A stretch of 56,863 nucleotides of DNA from a virus. Below, piece by piece: positions 5,933 through 13,156 of this stretch; the stretch's first letter is position 1; each line of letters starts with the position of its first letter. Position numbers and translations under genes: made by a program. The stretch is taken from the IMG/VR virus record IMGVR_UViG_3300046810_000555, positions 1 through 56,863 of that record. One strand, written 5' to 3'. The notes beneath the pieces were generated by a model that was not told the origin of the DNA, ran no database searches, and saw only the letters and a list, made by a program, of their open reading frames with translations.

Positions 5933-5956
5933 GTATGCTAGTTTTTCTAGTACAAT
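5929..5956 (+). promoter_or_regulatory. PR, rightward early promoter
   Basis: -35 TTGTGT (5929-5934) and -10 TACAAT (5951-5956) with a 16-nt spacer filled by OR1. The predicted transcript start falls at about 5963, next to the cro ATG at 5964, so the cro mRNA may have almost no leader. The layout mirrors PL. Confidence 0.7.
5937..5951. promoter_or_regulatory. Operator OR1
   Basis: GCTAGTTTTTCTAGT: the reverse complement of OL1 apart from one end base. It lies between the -35 and -10 of PR; the centre is 19 bp from OR2. Confidence 0.75.
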
Positions 5957-5963
5957 CAGCCGC

Positions 5964-6236
5964 ATGGATACCAACCGTACAAATGAAGCACTCTCGCGCG
6001 CTATTGCAAAGTGGCCATCGCTCAAGGCTTTCGCTACTGAACTTGAAGTGCCGTACCAGACCGTGCAGCAGTGGTTAAAGAACGGCGTTCCCGCTGTCTA
6101 CTGCCCTCGCATCGAAAAAATGACCGAAGGGGACTCTCTCTGCGAAGACTTGAACCCTGCGATCGACTGGACATATTTGCGGGGAACGTCTGCCGCAGTT
6201 CTGATTCAAAACAAAGGTGAGGACCGAGCCCAATGA
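5964..6236 (+). CDS. Cro/YdaS-like HTH regulator
   Basis: A 90-aa protein, first gene of the rightward operon and divergent from the repressor. MDTNRTNEALSRAIAKWPSL is followed by KAFATELEVPYQTVQQWLKNGVPAVYCPRIEKMTEG, the layout of YdaS/Cro-type HTH proteins that read an operator through a Q-x-W-containing recognition helix. The C-terminal tail is short and acidic. No ribosome-binding site precedes the ATG at 5964 and the predicted PR start is one or two bases upstream, so it may be translated from a leaderless mRNA. It overlaps the next gene by 4 nt (ATGA). By position it should compete with the repressor at OR/OL. Confidence 0.8.
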   Translation: MDTNRTNEALSRAIAKWPSLKAFATELEVPYQTVQQWLKNGVPAVYCPRIEKMTEGDSLCEDLNPAIDWTYLRGTSAAVLIQNKGEDRAQ

Positions 6237-6634
6237 AAGCCGCACTCAACCGCATCGCTGCGCTGCTCGGATACGTCCCCGCGCCGGCTAAATACGCGCC
6301 GTGCGTCATCAAGATGGAACTCGACTTCGAAATCGACAGCTCACCGGTGGACGCCGCGATAACCAAGCTTGACCGGCTCAGCGATGCCGCGCGCCGGGCT
6401 GAATCCGCCATCGCTGACGTGCTGATGGCACAGGCCGGCGAGTTTATCGACTCGCTACCGATATCCGACGAAACCCAAGCTCTGATCCTTGCCGAACTGC
6501 GCAAGCAGAACACGCTGCTCGAAGTGCTGGCGAAGCAGGGTGACTGCGCCGCCTGGCACAAGCACTGCGCTGCGCCGCATGACAGTGCCACCGAGCCCGC
6601 AACCGGCGCAGCCGCATCCGGCTTGCCTGGCTGA
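6233..6634 (+). CDS. Hypothetical early protein (133 aa)
   Basis: An unrecognised 133-aa protein translationally coupled to the cro-like gene (ATGA overlap). Residues 25-60 (VIKMELDFEIDSSPVDAAITKL) resemble the beginning of a small alpha/beta fold, followed by two long helices rich in Ala, Arg and Glu and an Ala/Gly/Pro-rich disordered tail from about residue 110. No catalytic motif or membrane segment is visible. The second-gene position in the PR operon is that of cII in lambda, but it has no HTH pattern, so it is not called cII. Confidence 0.65.
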   Translation: MKAALNRIAALLGYVPAPAKYAPCVIKMELDFEIDSSPVDAAITKLDRLSDAARRAESAIADVLMAQAGEFIDSLPISDETQALILAELRKQNTLLEVLAKQGDCAAWHKHCAAPHDSATEPATGAAASGLPG

Positions 6635-6709
6635 CGACCCGAATCGAATTTGTATCACCAGCATCATCCGCATCACCTGAAAGCCTGAATCACTTTTAAA
6701 GGAAAAATC

Positions 6710-6982
6710 ATGAACCGAACCAAGATGCCGAAACCCCGCGTCCTCGTCGCGAAAGTCTTGCTGAACGAGGACGAATATCGCGAATTCAGCGCCGCATGCG
6801 CAGAAGTTGGCGAATCCCAGAGCCGGACTCTCCGCGAGCTGGCGAACGACTGGTCAGCGCGTTTTCGCAATGATAAGCAGCGTCGTGCGCAAACGGAATG
6901 GCCCAAGGCGGGCCAGAACATGGCCATGTTGCTGCCGGGCCGCGCCAACTACAGCGCGCCGCGTCATCACATGCGCATGTGA
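6710..6982 (+). CDS. Small DNA-binding-like protein (90 aa)
   Basis: A 90-aa basic protein: MNRTKMPKPRVLVAKVLLNEDEYREF, then helices AACAEVGESQSRTLRELANDW. A strand followed by two helices with the GESQSRTLREL turn suggests a ribbon-helix-helix fold, though weaker than in the Arc-like gene. The C-terminal 35 residues are rich in Arg, Gln and His and look disordered. AAAGGAAAA precedes the ATG. It may be a regulator in the PR operon, inferred only from fold and position. Confidence 0.65.
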   Translation: MNRTKMPKPRVLVAKVLLNEDEYREFSAACAEVGESQSRTLRELANDWSARFRNDKQRRAQTEWPKAGQNMAMLLPGRANYSAPRHHMRM

Positions 6983-7029
6983 ATCGCTTCGACACCGGCC
7001 GGGTATAGCACCAACGCAAAGGAGCCACC

Positions 7030-7734
7030 GTGAAATTGATCGACCCAGCAGCACCGCAAACGATGACCAGCCGCGAGATCGCGGACTTGACCGATAAGCG
7101 TCATGACAACGTCCTGCGCACCATCAACAGTTTGCACGAGAGCGGCGCCATCGAACTTCCTCAGGTTGAGGAAGTGTCGAACCCCGGCGCTGGCCCTCGC
7201 ACGATCCGACATTATCGTGTCGGCAAGCGGGACAGCTTCGTGATCGTTGCACAGTTGTCGCCGCTATTTACGGCGCGCCTGGTTGATCGCTGGCAGGAAC
7301 TTGAGGCCGCCGCCGTGCTTCCCGCGCCTGTAGTGCCGCAAACTCTTTCCGGCGCGCTGCGCCTGGCCGCCGAGCAGGCGGAACTGATCGAGCAGCAGCA
7401 GGCCGCGCTGGCCGCCGCCGCGCCGGCCGTCGAATTCGTGGATCGATATGTTGACGCGTCGGGCCTCCTGGGCTTCCGCCAGGTGTGCAAGGTGCTCAAG
7501 GCGAAGGAGAACGCTTTCCGGCAGTTCCTGCTGGAAAAGAAGATCGCCTACCGCCTCGGGCGCGAACTGGCGCCGCATGCCGAGCACATGAACGCCGGCC
7601 GGTTCGAGGTAAAGGCCGGGGTCTCCACCAAGAACGAACACGCCTTCAACAGCATGCGCTTCACGCCAAAAGGCGTCAGCTGGGTAGCGGGCGAATTCGC
7701 CAAGTACCAGCTGGTCATGCAGGCGCACCACTGA
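7030..7734 (+). CDS. Rha/KilAC-type phage regulatory protein (antirepressor)
   Basis: A 234-aa two-domain protein. Residues 10-95 match the Rha domain: MTSREIADLTDKRHDNVLRTI, then RHYRVGKRDSFVIVAQLSP and FTARLVDRWQELE. Residues 140-230 match the KilAC/ANT domain: ASGLLGFRQVCKVLKAKENAFRQFL, then YRLGRELAPHAEHMNAGRFEVKAG and FTPKGVSWVAGEFAKY. ANT-domain proteins antagonise phage repressors. A glutamine/alanine coiled-coil linker joins the halves. The start is GTG at 7030 with GGAG 7 nt upstream. Since the CI protein lacks a protease domain, this is a good candidate for inducing the phage. Confidence 0.85.
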   Translation: MKLIDPAAPQTMTSREIADLTDKRHDNVLRTINSLHESGAIELPQVEEVSNPGAGPRTIRHYRVGKRDSFVIVAQLSPLFTARLVDRWQELEAAAVLPAPVVPQTLSGALRLAAEQAELIEQQQAALAAAAPAVEFVDRYVDASGLLGFRQVCKVLKAKENAFRQFLLEKKIAYRLGRELAPHAEHMNAGRFEVKAGVSTKNEHAFNSMRFTPKGVSWVAGEFAKYQLVMQAHH

Positions 7735-7787
7735 ACACGGGAAACCGCGCCCCGTCTCGCGCGGCGACACAAACGATGGAGAACCGT

Positions 7788-8030
7788 ATGTCAATAACAG
7801 CCCGGGCGCAGCCAGGTGCAAGCCAGCTTCTCGACTACCTGATCGAGGAACTGAAATTGAAGAATGACGCCGCGCTGGCGCGCGCGTTCAGTGTCGCGCC
7901 ACCGGTCATCAGCAAGATCCGCCACGGCCGCCTTGCGTTCGGCGACAGCCTGATCCTGAAGGCGCACGAGCAGTTCAACTTCCCGGTCGCGGTGATCCGC
8001 GCAGCGCTGGGCAAGGTGGAATCGAAGTGA
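7788..8030 (+). CDS. Small HTH protein (80 aa), Cro/CII-like position
   Basis: An 80-aa protein with one HTH: QLLDYLIEELKLKNDAALAR, AFSVAPPVISKIRHGRLAFGDS, then LILKAHEQFNFPVAVIRAAL. PPVISKIRHGR is a typical XRE recognition helix. The ATG at 7788 follows GGAG at 6-7 nt. Its stop overlaps the GTG of the 43-aa gene. It probably binds DNA and may act in the lysis-lysogeny decision or early shut-off; I cannot say which site it recognises. Confidence 0.75.
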   Translation: MSITARAQPGASQLLDYLIEELKLKNDAALARAFSVAPPVISKIRHGRLAFGDSLILKAHEQFNFPVAVIRAALGKVESK

Positions 8031-8158
8031 CGACCCTGTCTCAGCAAGACACCGCAGGGAAGGGCGCCGACGCATTGCCGCCGGAACCCGGCCAGGTCAT
8101 GCCGCGCGAACAGTTCGAGCAGATCATGCGCGACGCCGCGAAGGCGGAGCAGAAATAG
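8027..8158 (+). CDS. Small hypothetical protein (43 aa)
   Basis: A 43-aa acidic peptide with GTG start at 8027 inside the stop of the HTH gene. It begins MTTLSQQDTAGKGADALPPE and ends in the helix REQFEQIMRDAAKAEQK. Nothing similar is recognised. It is followed directly by a strong hairpin (8161-8184). The coupling by GTGA and the regular helix make it a plausible gene, but its length limits confidence. Confidence 0.5.
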   Translation: MTTLSQQDTAGKGADALPPEPGQVMPREQFEQIMRDAAKAEQK

Positions 8159-8160
8159 AA

Positions 8161-8184
8161 AAAGCCGCGTTGGCGCGCGGCTTT
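8161..8184 (+). terminator. Hairpin at end of first PR gene group
   Basis: AAAGCCGCG and CGCGGCTTT form a 9-bp stem around TTGGCG. Only three T follow, so it may be an attenuator or an antitermination-controlled stop before the 8212 gene rather than a full terminator. Confidence 0.5.
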
Positions 8185-8211
8185 CAGAACCCTCATCACA
8201 AGAGAAATTCA

Positions 8212-8421
8212 ATGCGAAATATAACACAACCTGAACCGGCGCCGGCTAAATCCGGCACGCCGGAGGCGATAGCTTTGCGCAAAATACAGAATTGGCGCCA
8301 GAAAGACCGCGCCCATCTGGCAGACAAACGCGACCGCGACGCCCAGCGCGCCGAGTACACCGCGCGCAACGAACTGCGCGGCGCCGCCGATAACCTCGAC
8401 GGAAAGGCTGGCCGGCCATGA
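8212..8421 (+). CDS. Small charged early protein (69 aa)
   Basis: A 69-aa protein, MRNITQPEPAPAKSGTPEAI followed by a long helix of alternating Arg, Asp, Ala and Gln (IQNWRQKDRAHLADKRDRDA). It is probably a single extended helix; no domain is recognised. Its stop overlaps the next ATG (ATGA). The upstream in-frame extension to 8170 lies in the hairpin and is not used. Confidence 0.6.
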   Translation: MRNITQPEPAPAKSGTPEAIALRKIQNWRQKDRAHLADKRDRDAQRAEYTARNELRGAADNLDGKAGRP

Positions 8422-8750
8422 AGACGCTACCCAATCCGCGCTCCGGCGCGCACCGCTTGCTCACCGCGCTGCTGACCGGCCCAGGCACCTTCTACCAAAT
8501 TTGCGAGCGCGCCGACGTCGATATCGAGGACGACCGCGCCGAAGCAATCCAGCGCGCGTTGTTCGATGAACTGGTCGACGGCCGCCACGCCTACCTGATC
8601 GGCCTGGTCTACAACATCACCACGCCCGCGCGCAACGCGCTGGCGCCGGCGGCGCCGTACGCTGGCGAAGTTGCCGGCCCGGCCCATCGCGGCCCGGCGC
8701 GCTCGATGCCGGTGCTTATCGCGCGCCGTGCTGCGGGAGCGCGCGCATGA
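8418..8750 (+). CDS. Hypothetical winged-helix-like early protein (110 aa)
   Basis: A 110-aa protein. Residues 12-75 (HRLLTALLTGPGTFYQICER, then EAIQRALFDELVDGRHAYLIGL) are consistent with a winged helix: helix, GTF turn, recognition helix, and a wing with GRHAYLIG. Similar small proteins occur in beta-proteobacterial phages, without known function. The C-terminal third is Ala/Pro/Arg-rich. It is coupled to the 69-aa gene by ATGA. It is the last plus-strand gene before the first reversed small gene. Confidence 0.62.
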   Translation: MKTLPNPRSGAHRLLTALLTGPGTFYQICERADVDIEDDRAEAIQRALFDELVDGRHAYLIGLVYNITTPARNALAPAAPYAGEVAGPAHRGPARSMPVLIARRAAGARA

Positions 8751-8758
8751 GCCGCCTG

Positions 8759-9007
8759 CTATTTCAAATTCTCGGTGGCCCAAAAGTAGGCTGCCGCAAG
8801 AGCAGCGGCCTCAGTGGGAAATTGGCTGCTGGCATCACTGTGATCGGCAACCACCTGCAGAGTGCGGAACGTGTCATCGCACACTTTTCGGATATTGGTG
8901 ACTGCAAACGCGTACTGCCCCGTCGCGGTATCGACGGTAGTGCGGATGGTCATTTGCCACATCCCAATCTGTATTCGCTCTTCAGCTGCGCTCATATGCG
9001 AATCCAT
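8759..9007 (-). CDS. Reversed small hypothetical gene (82 aa)
   Basis: An 82-aa protein on the strand opposite its operon. MDSHMSAAEERIQIGMWQMTIRTT leads into VDTATGQYAFAVTNIRKV and an alanine-rich helix (PTEAAALAAAYFWATENLK). Codon use in this frame is sensible while the opposite frame reads poorly. A second Met at 8993-8995 could also start it. The C-terminus resembles small phage proteins with an EAAALAAAxxW helix, but no function is known. It fills the gap between 8750 and the methyltransferase at 9028. Confidence 0.6.
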   Translation of the reverse strand: MDSHMSAAEERIQIGMWQMTIRTTVDTATGQYAFAVTNIRKVCDDTFRTLQVVADHSDASSQFPTEAAALAAAYFWATENLK

Positions 9008-9027
9008 TTCAATGGGGAAATAATATC

Positions 9028-11232
9028 ATGAAGCGCGATTCCTTCACCCTGTCACTTGACTTGGGCCACGAGCTGATCATCGACAACTTTGCTGGGGGCG
9101 GAGGCACCAGTACAGGCCTCGAAGAGGCATTCGGTCGCCCGGTGGATATTGCCATAAACCATGATCCCGAGGCGCTCGCTATGCACGCTATGAACCACCC
9201 GCATACGAAGCACCTGTGCGAGAGCGTGTGGGACGTTGACCCGATCAAGGTAACGAACAACCAGCCGGTTGGTTTGGTCTGGCTGTCGCCCGACTGCAAG
9301 CATTTCAGCAAGGCCAAGGGCGGCACGCCGGTGGCGAAGAACATTCGCGGCCTGGCGTGGGTAACGTTGCGCTGGGCGGCGAAGTGCAAGCCGCGCGTGA
9401 TCATGTTGGAAAACGTTGAGGAATTCAAAACTTGGGGCCCGCTGCTGGTGGACGCCGAGGGTAACTTCCGTCCGGATCCGGCGAAGAAAGGCAAAACGTT
9501 CGAAAGCTTCCTGCGCCAGCTGCGAGCCCATGGCTATACGGTCGACCACCGTGAGCTGCGCGCCAGCGACTACGACACCCCGACCATTCGCAAGCGCTTC
9601 TTCCTGGTCGCCCGCCGCGATGGCCTACCTATCCGCTGGCCGGCGCCGACGCACGGTGCGCCGAGCTCGCCCGGCGTGCTGGCAGGCAAGCTGCTGCCGC
9701 ATCGCACGGCGGCTGAATGCATCGACTGGGATCTCGCTTGCCCATCGATCTTCGAGCGCAAGCGGCCGCTGGCGCCGGCCACGCTGCGGCGCATCGCCAA
9801 GGGCATCATGCGCTACGTGGTGGATGCGCCCGCGCCGTTCATCGTGGGTCAGGGCGGGCCGATTTATTCAGGCAAGCCGGTGTCGGCGGCCCAACCGTTC
9901 GGCACGCTAACCACTGAGAACCACCGCGCCGTGGTCGTGCCTACCGTCGTGCCGGTCACGCACCAGGGCAGCGACCGTAATGAATCCGTTCACGAGCCAT
10001 TCCGCACCATCACCGGCGCGCAGCGCGGCGAGAAGGCGCTGGCCGTGGCCTCGATGGTGCAGGTGGGCTACGGTGAACGCGAGGGCCAAGCGCCGCGCGC
10101 GCTCGACATCGAGAAACCGCTAGGCACGATCACCGCCGGCGGCGGCAAGGCCGCTCTGGTCAGCGCGTTCCTGAACGAGCATGCCAACTCCAGCAACCAG
10201 CGCGTGATGCCTGTGAACGAACCGCTGCGCACGATCTGCGCCCAGGTGAAGGGCGGCCACATCAGCGCCGTGTCTGCGACTTTGGTCGGCGTGGGCGGCC
10301 GGGCCGGTGACAGCCGGCCGCGTGGCGCCGACGAACCTGCCGCCACGGTTACAGCCAAGGGCGACACCGCGCTGGTCACTGCTGAGCTGGCGCCGTTCGT
10401 AATGACCAACACCACCGGACACCCTGGTGCTGAGGTCGGCGCGCCGGTACCGACCGTGACCGCTGCGGGCAATCAGGCGCTGGTCACCGCGCACATCACC
10501 AAGTTCCGCACCGGCGCCACCGGCAGCGACATGATGGAGCCGGTACCGACAATTACCGCCGGGCCGAAGGAAAACCCGGCCGGCGCGCCGCACGCGCTGG
10601 GCATAGTCACTGCCAACCTGATCCACATGGGCCACGGTGAGGGAAGGGAGGGCGGCAAGCGCTTCAGCCACGGGATTCGCGATGTCGAGCAGCCGATCAA
10701 TACGATCACCGCGAGCGGCGCTACGGCCGGCATCGTGACCAGCAGTCTGGTGAAACTGCGCGGCACCAGCAGCGCGGCCAGCGTCGAGGAGCCGCTGCAC
10801 ACGATCAGCGCCGGCGGCCAGCACCACGCGGAGGTGCGCGCCTTCCTGCTCAAGTATTACGGCACCGACCAGAATCCGCGTCTCGAGGAACCGCTGCATA
10901 CCGTCACGACGAAGGATCGCTACGGGCTGGTCACCATCCAGGGCGTGGACTACCAGATCGTGGACATCGGACTGCGCATGCTGGACCCGGCCGAGCTGTA
11001 CCGCGCCCAGGGCTTCCCGGCCGACTACGTGATCCGCGAAATCCCGAACCCGGCACTGCTGTTCAAGGAAGGCCGCCAAGTCGACGGCAGCCCGCTGGAC
11101 CTGCCGCGTGTGGCGCTCACGAAGTCAGCCCAGGTACGCATGGTTGGAAATTCTGTCTGCCCACCGATGGCGCGAGCATTGATTCAGGCGAACTTCATGC
11201 ACGAGCGTGAAGTTGGTTGGGTGGCGGCGTGA
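9028..11232 (+). CDS. DNA C5-cytosine methyltransferase with expanded repetitive target-recognition region
   Basis: A 734-aa enzyme that would methylate cytosine C5. Motif I is IIDNFAGGGGTSTGLEEAF (SAM binding, about residues 16-35). Motif IV with the catalytic Cys is WLSPDCKHFS (about 88-97, PDC instead of PPC/PCQ). Motif VI is MLENVEEF, and motif VIII lies around DYDTPTIRKRFFLVARR. Motifs IX-X are at the C-terminus (ELYRAQGFP and VRMVGNSVCPP). Between VIII and IX, residues about 285-640 contain roughly ten copies of a 30-45-aa unit with the core EPxxTITAxGxxALV. Typical C5 enzymes are 300-450 aa; the insert explains the length. It probably protects phage DNA from host restriction. Confidence 0.9.
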   Translation: MKRDSFTLSLDLGHELIIDNFAGGGGTSTGLEEAFGRPVDIAINHDPEALAMHAMNHPHTKHLCESVWDVDPIKVTNNQPVGLVWLSPDCKHFSKAKGGTPVAKNIRGLAWVTLRWAAKCKPRVIMLENVEEFKTWGPLLVDAEGNFRPDPAKKGKTFESFLRQLRAHGYTVDHRELRASDYDTPTIRKRFFLVARRDGLPIRWPAPTHGAPSSPGVLAGKLLPHRTAAECIDWDLACPSIFERKRPLAPATLRRIAKGIMRYVVDAPAPFIVGQGGPIYSGKPVSAAQPFGTLTTENHRAVVVPTVVPVTHQGSDRNESVHEPFRTITGAQRGEKALAVASMVQVGYGEREGQAPRALDIEKPLGTITAGGGKAALVSAFLNEHANSSNQRVMPVNEPLRTICAQVKGGHISAVSATLVGVGGRAGDSRPRGADEPAATVTAKGDTALVTAELAPFVMTNTTGHPGAEVGAPVPTVTAAGNQALVTAHITKFRTGATGSDMMEPVPTITAGPKENPAGAPHALGIVTANLIHMGHGEGREGGKRFSHGIRDVEQPINTITASGATAGIVTSSLVKLRGTSSAASVEEPLHTISAGGQHHAEVRAFLLKYYGTDQNPRLEEPLHTVTTKDRYGLVTIQGVDYQIVDIGLRMLDPAELYRAQGFPADYVIREIPNPALLFKEGRQVDGSPLDLPRVALTKSAQVRMVGNSVCPPMARALIQANFMHEREVGWVAA
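9889..10937 (+). repeat. About ten degenerate coding repeats inside the C5 methyltransferase
   Basis: Each unit carries a core such as EKPLGTITAGGGKAALV, DEPAATVTAKGDTALV, GAPVPTVTAAGNQALV or EEPLHTVTTKDRYGLV, separated by 15-30 variable residues. They diverge at DNA level, so they are old duplications, not recent slippage. The block lies where the target-recognition domain should be. Confidence 0.75.
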
Positions 11233-11243
11233 ACTTCGAGCGG

Positions 11244-11882
11244 CTAGTCAATCAACAATGTCTGCGCTTTGCGACATGCCTCAACGCAGCGCCACAAGCT
11301 CGCAACGAGGTCTTTGCAAGCTTGCTCCTTAGACATAAATTCAACGATGCGACCTGCATCTTCTGGGAGAAAGGGATTGGACGGTCTGAGAACTGCCATT
11401 TGAATTCTTGCCAGCACACTTCCTGCGCGCGCCAGCTCGACGGCGAGTGCGGGTGCGATAGCGATCAACTGGGCAACGTCGTGCGAACGCAGCGGGGTGG
11501 CTTTTACGATCATATCGCAACCTTTGAGAGCCGCGCCGACACCTGCACCCTCGTTATAGGAGCGCAAAAATGCGAGGGCGCTTTCGATACTCGTAATGCA
11601 ATCAGCGAGCTCGATCTCGAAAGTGGCTGCACTTACGACCGCCTGGGCGCGTTCGGTCCGCTCTCTGGTCCTTCGATCAGCGGTTGCCAGTCGAATTGTC
11701 ATCCATAGCGCTGCAAATGTGGTGAACCCTCCGAACCATGTCGCCCAATCGCCAGTTTCAGGACGCTTCATTGCCATGGCATCGAGTAAGGCGTTAGTGA
11801 ACATTACGCACACCGTGACCATTACCAACACCAGAGTTGCGATCAGAGCGTACGTCAAACGCTCCCAATTTCTGTTGCTCAC
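11244..11882 (-). CDS. Reversed two-pass membrane protein (212 aa)
   Basis: An unrecognised 212-aa protein on the minus strand. Two N-terminal membrane helices lie at about residues 10-32 (LTYALIATLVLVMVTVCVMF) and 46-65 (WATWFGGFTTFAALWMTIRL). A basic stretch (ATADRRTRERTERAQ) and a soluble, mainly helical C-terminal domain with several Cys (ADCITS, GCDM, RCVEACRK) follow. Two short membrane helices plus a cytoplasmic helical domain is a layout seen in phage exclusion and host-defence proteins, but I recognise no family. It is inserted between two plus-strand early genes. Confidence 0.7.
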   Translation of the reverse strand: MSNRNWERLTYALIATLVLVMVTVCVMFTNALLDAMAMKRPETGDWATWFGGFTTFAALWMTIRLATADRRTRERTERAQAVVSAATFEIELADCITSIESALAFLRSYNEGAGVGAALKGCDMIVKATPLRSHDVAQLIAIAPALAVELARAGSVLARIQMAVLRPSNPFLPEDAGRIVEFMSKEQACKDLVASLWRCVEACRKAQTLLID

Positions 11883-11929
11883 TAGTACACCACTTAAATA
11901 GACAAATTTGCAAGAAAAGGAATCATAGC

Positions 11930-12361
11930 ATGATCTACGACCTATCCCGCGAAGAGCGCCGCCACCGCGCCATCGCCAACGAAAAGCCTGCGCCGGTGCT
12001 CAAGGCCCAGCGCTGCGCCTGCGGCAAGGCCGCGCCGGCAAAGCAGCTAGTGCAGCATCAGCACTGCGTCGCCTGCCTGTTCGCCGCCCGCGTCGCGACC
12101 CTGCAGGATGACGACCTCGACATCCTGCACCATATGCTGGGCGCAACGTCCCACCACCCGCAGTCACGCTGGGGCTTCCGCAACCAGTATCTGGCCAACC
12201 GCCGCGACTCCACCGCGCTCGAGCGCTTGGTCGCAGCGGGCTTCGCGCGCGCCGGCGCCGCGCTGCTGGACCTGCGCTACTTCCACGCCACCCAGGACGG
12301 TTGCAAGCTGGCCGGCCTGAACTCGGCGGCAATGAACCGTGCGTTGGGGGCGAAGCCATGA
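11930..12361 (+). CDS. Hypothetical early protein (143 aa) with zinc-binding-like Cys/His cluster
   Basis: A 143-aa protein beginning MIYDLSREERRHRAIANEKP. It contains QRCACGKAA and QHQHCVACLFAARV, i.e. a CxCx(n)HxHCxxC cluster that could bind one zinc. The second half (LDILHHMLGATSHHPQSRWGFRNQY and DSTALERLVAAGFARAG) matches a frequent phage hypothetical whose C-terminus reads YFHATQDGCKLAGL. The ATG at 11930 follows AAGAAAAGGA. It overlaps the next gene by ATGA. Function unknown. Confidence 0.7.
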   Translation: MIYDLSREERRHRAIANEKPAPVLKAQRCACGKAAPAKQLVQHQHCVACLFAARVATLQDDDLDILHHMLGATSHHPQSRWGFRNQYLANRRDSTALERLVAAGFARAGAALLDLRYFHATQDGCKLAGLNSAAMNRALGAKP

Positions 12362-12945
12362 CGGCGGTCAAGGCCTACACGGTTCACGACGGCGACGACG
12401 GCGCCACCGTCATTTTTGCCACGAACAACGCGACCGCGCGCCGCGAGGGCGCCAACGAGCTTGACCGTGATTGGACCGAGGTCGATTCGTGCCGGCGGGC
12501 GCCGCAGTTCGACGCCTACGCGCCCGGCCCGGTGCCTGCCGCCGTGCTGATCGAGCACGACTGGCGCTACGAATGCACGCGCAGCGCCTGCTCGACCTGG
12601 GTCTACAACGACGTCGAGGAGCGCTGTTTCAGCGCCGCTGGCGATCCTTACTGCTGCGTGGCCTGCATGGCGAAGGACTTCGCACGCCAGCGTGGCAATG
12701 CCGCCGCCAAGGTGGCCCTGCAAGAGTTGGTGGAGCTGCGCCTGCCGGGTGCCGTGGTTACCGACGCCTATGTCTACGGCTCACGCCTGGAAGCCGGCGA
12801 GCTGGGTGGCGGGTACCGGGCCTTCGCGGACTTCACCTTCGCCGGCGGCCGCTGGCCCGCGCGCTTCGTGTTCGGTGATGGCTACCGCGTGCACGGTGAT
12901 GATCACCCGGCATTCTTTGCCGCCTTCCCGGAGATGCGCCCATGA
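12358..12945 (+). CDS. Hypothetical early protein (195 aa)
   Basis: An unrecognised 195-aa protein. MTAVKAYTVHDGDDGATVIFATNN reads as the strand-turn-strand start of a phage hypothetical family. The centre has Cys-rich parts (RYECTRSACSTWV, CFSAAGDPYCCVACMAKDF) that may form a zinc site with about six Cys. The C-terminus ends in a Tyr/Phe-rich beta region (YRAFADFTFAGGRWPARFVFGDGY kept short here). It is coupled to the preceding gene (ATGA). Confidence 0.65.
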   Translation: MTAVKAYTVHDGDDGATVIFATNNATARREGANELDRDWTEVDSCRRAPQFDAYAPGPVPAAVLIEHDWRYECTRSACSTWVYNDVEERCFSAAGDPYCCVACMAKDFARQRGNAAAKVALQELVELRLPGAVVTDAYVYGSRLEAGELGGGYRAFADFTFAGGRWPARFVFGDGYRVHGDDHPAFFAAFPEMRP

Positions 12946-12959
12946 CTACCGCCGAGACT

Positions 12960-13127
12960 TCAGTCGCCGATCTGGACCAGTTCAGTTGGGCCGTCGGGCT
13001 TGCCAACGTTCTTCAGCTTATTCCGGTACCCACATCGCGGGCACAGGAAATAAACCCCGAAGTGGTCAATGGCGGGTTCGCAGTCTGCGAACTTCAAGTC
13101 AGCGGTGCATCGCTTGCACTTCCACAT
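12960..13127 (-). CDS. Reversed small zinc-ribbon protein (55 aa)
   Basis: A 55-aa protein on the minus strand, not present among longer ORFs but clear by eye. It begins MWKCKRCTADLKFADCEPAI and continues FGVYFLCPRCGYRNKLKNVG. The CxxC pairs at residues 4/7 and 29/32 make a rubredoxin-like zinc ribbon. GAGGAGG lies 5-6 nt before its ATG at 13125-13127, the best ribosome-binding site in this part of the window. The overlapping plus-strand 72-aa frame is less likely. It may bind nucleic acid or protein; no specific role is known. Confidence 0.7.
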   Translation of the reverse strand: MWKCKRCTADLKFADCEPAIDHFGVYFLCPRCGYRNKLKNVGKPDGPTELVQIGD

Positions 13128-13156
13128 GGCAGCCTCCTCAGAGTGAAAATATTAGC

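Noticed and set aside
8747-9031. 94-aa plus-strand ORF overlapping the end of the 8418 gene by ATGA
   Set aside because: Good start overlap, but the frame is antisense to the better-formed 82-aa reversed gene and its sequence looks random after about 10 residues. It may be the remnant of the start of the next operon gene.
9889-10937. CRISPR array or noncoding tandem repeats
   Set aside because: The repetition is at protein level inside an open reading frame; DNA units differ in length and sequence and there are no fixed spacers.
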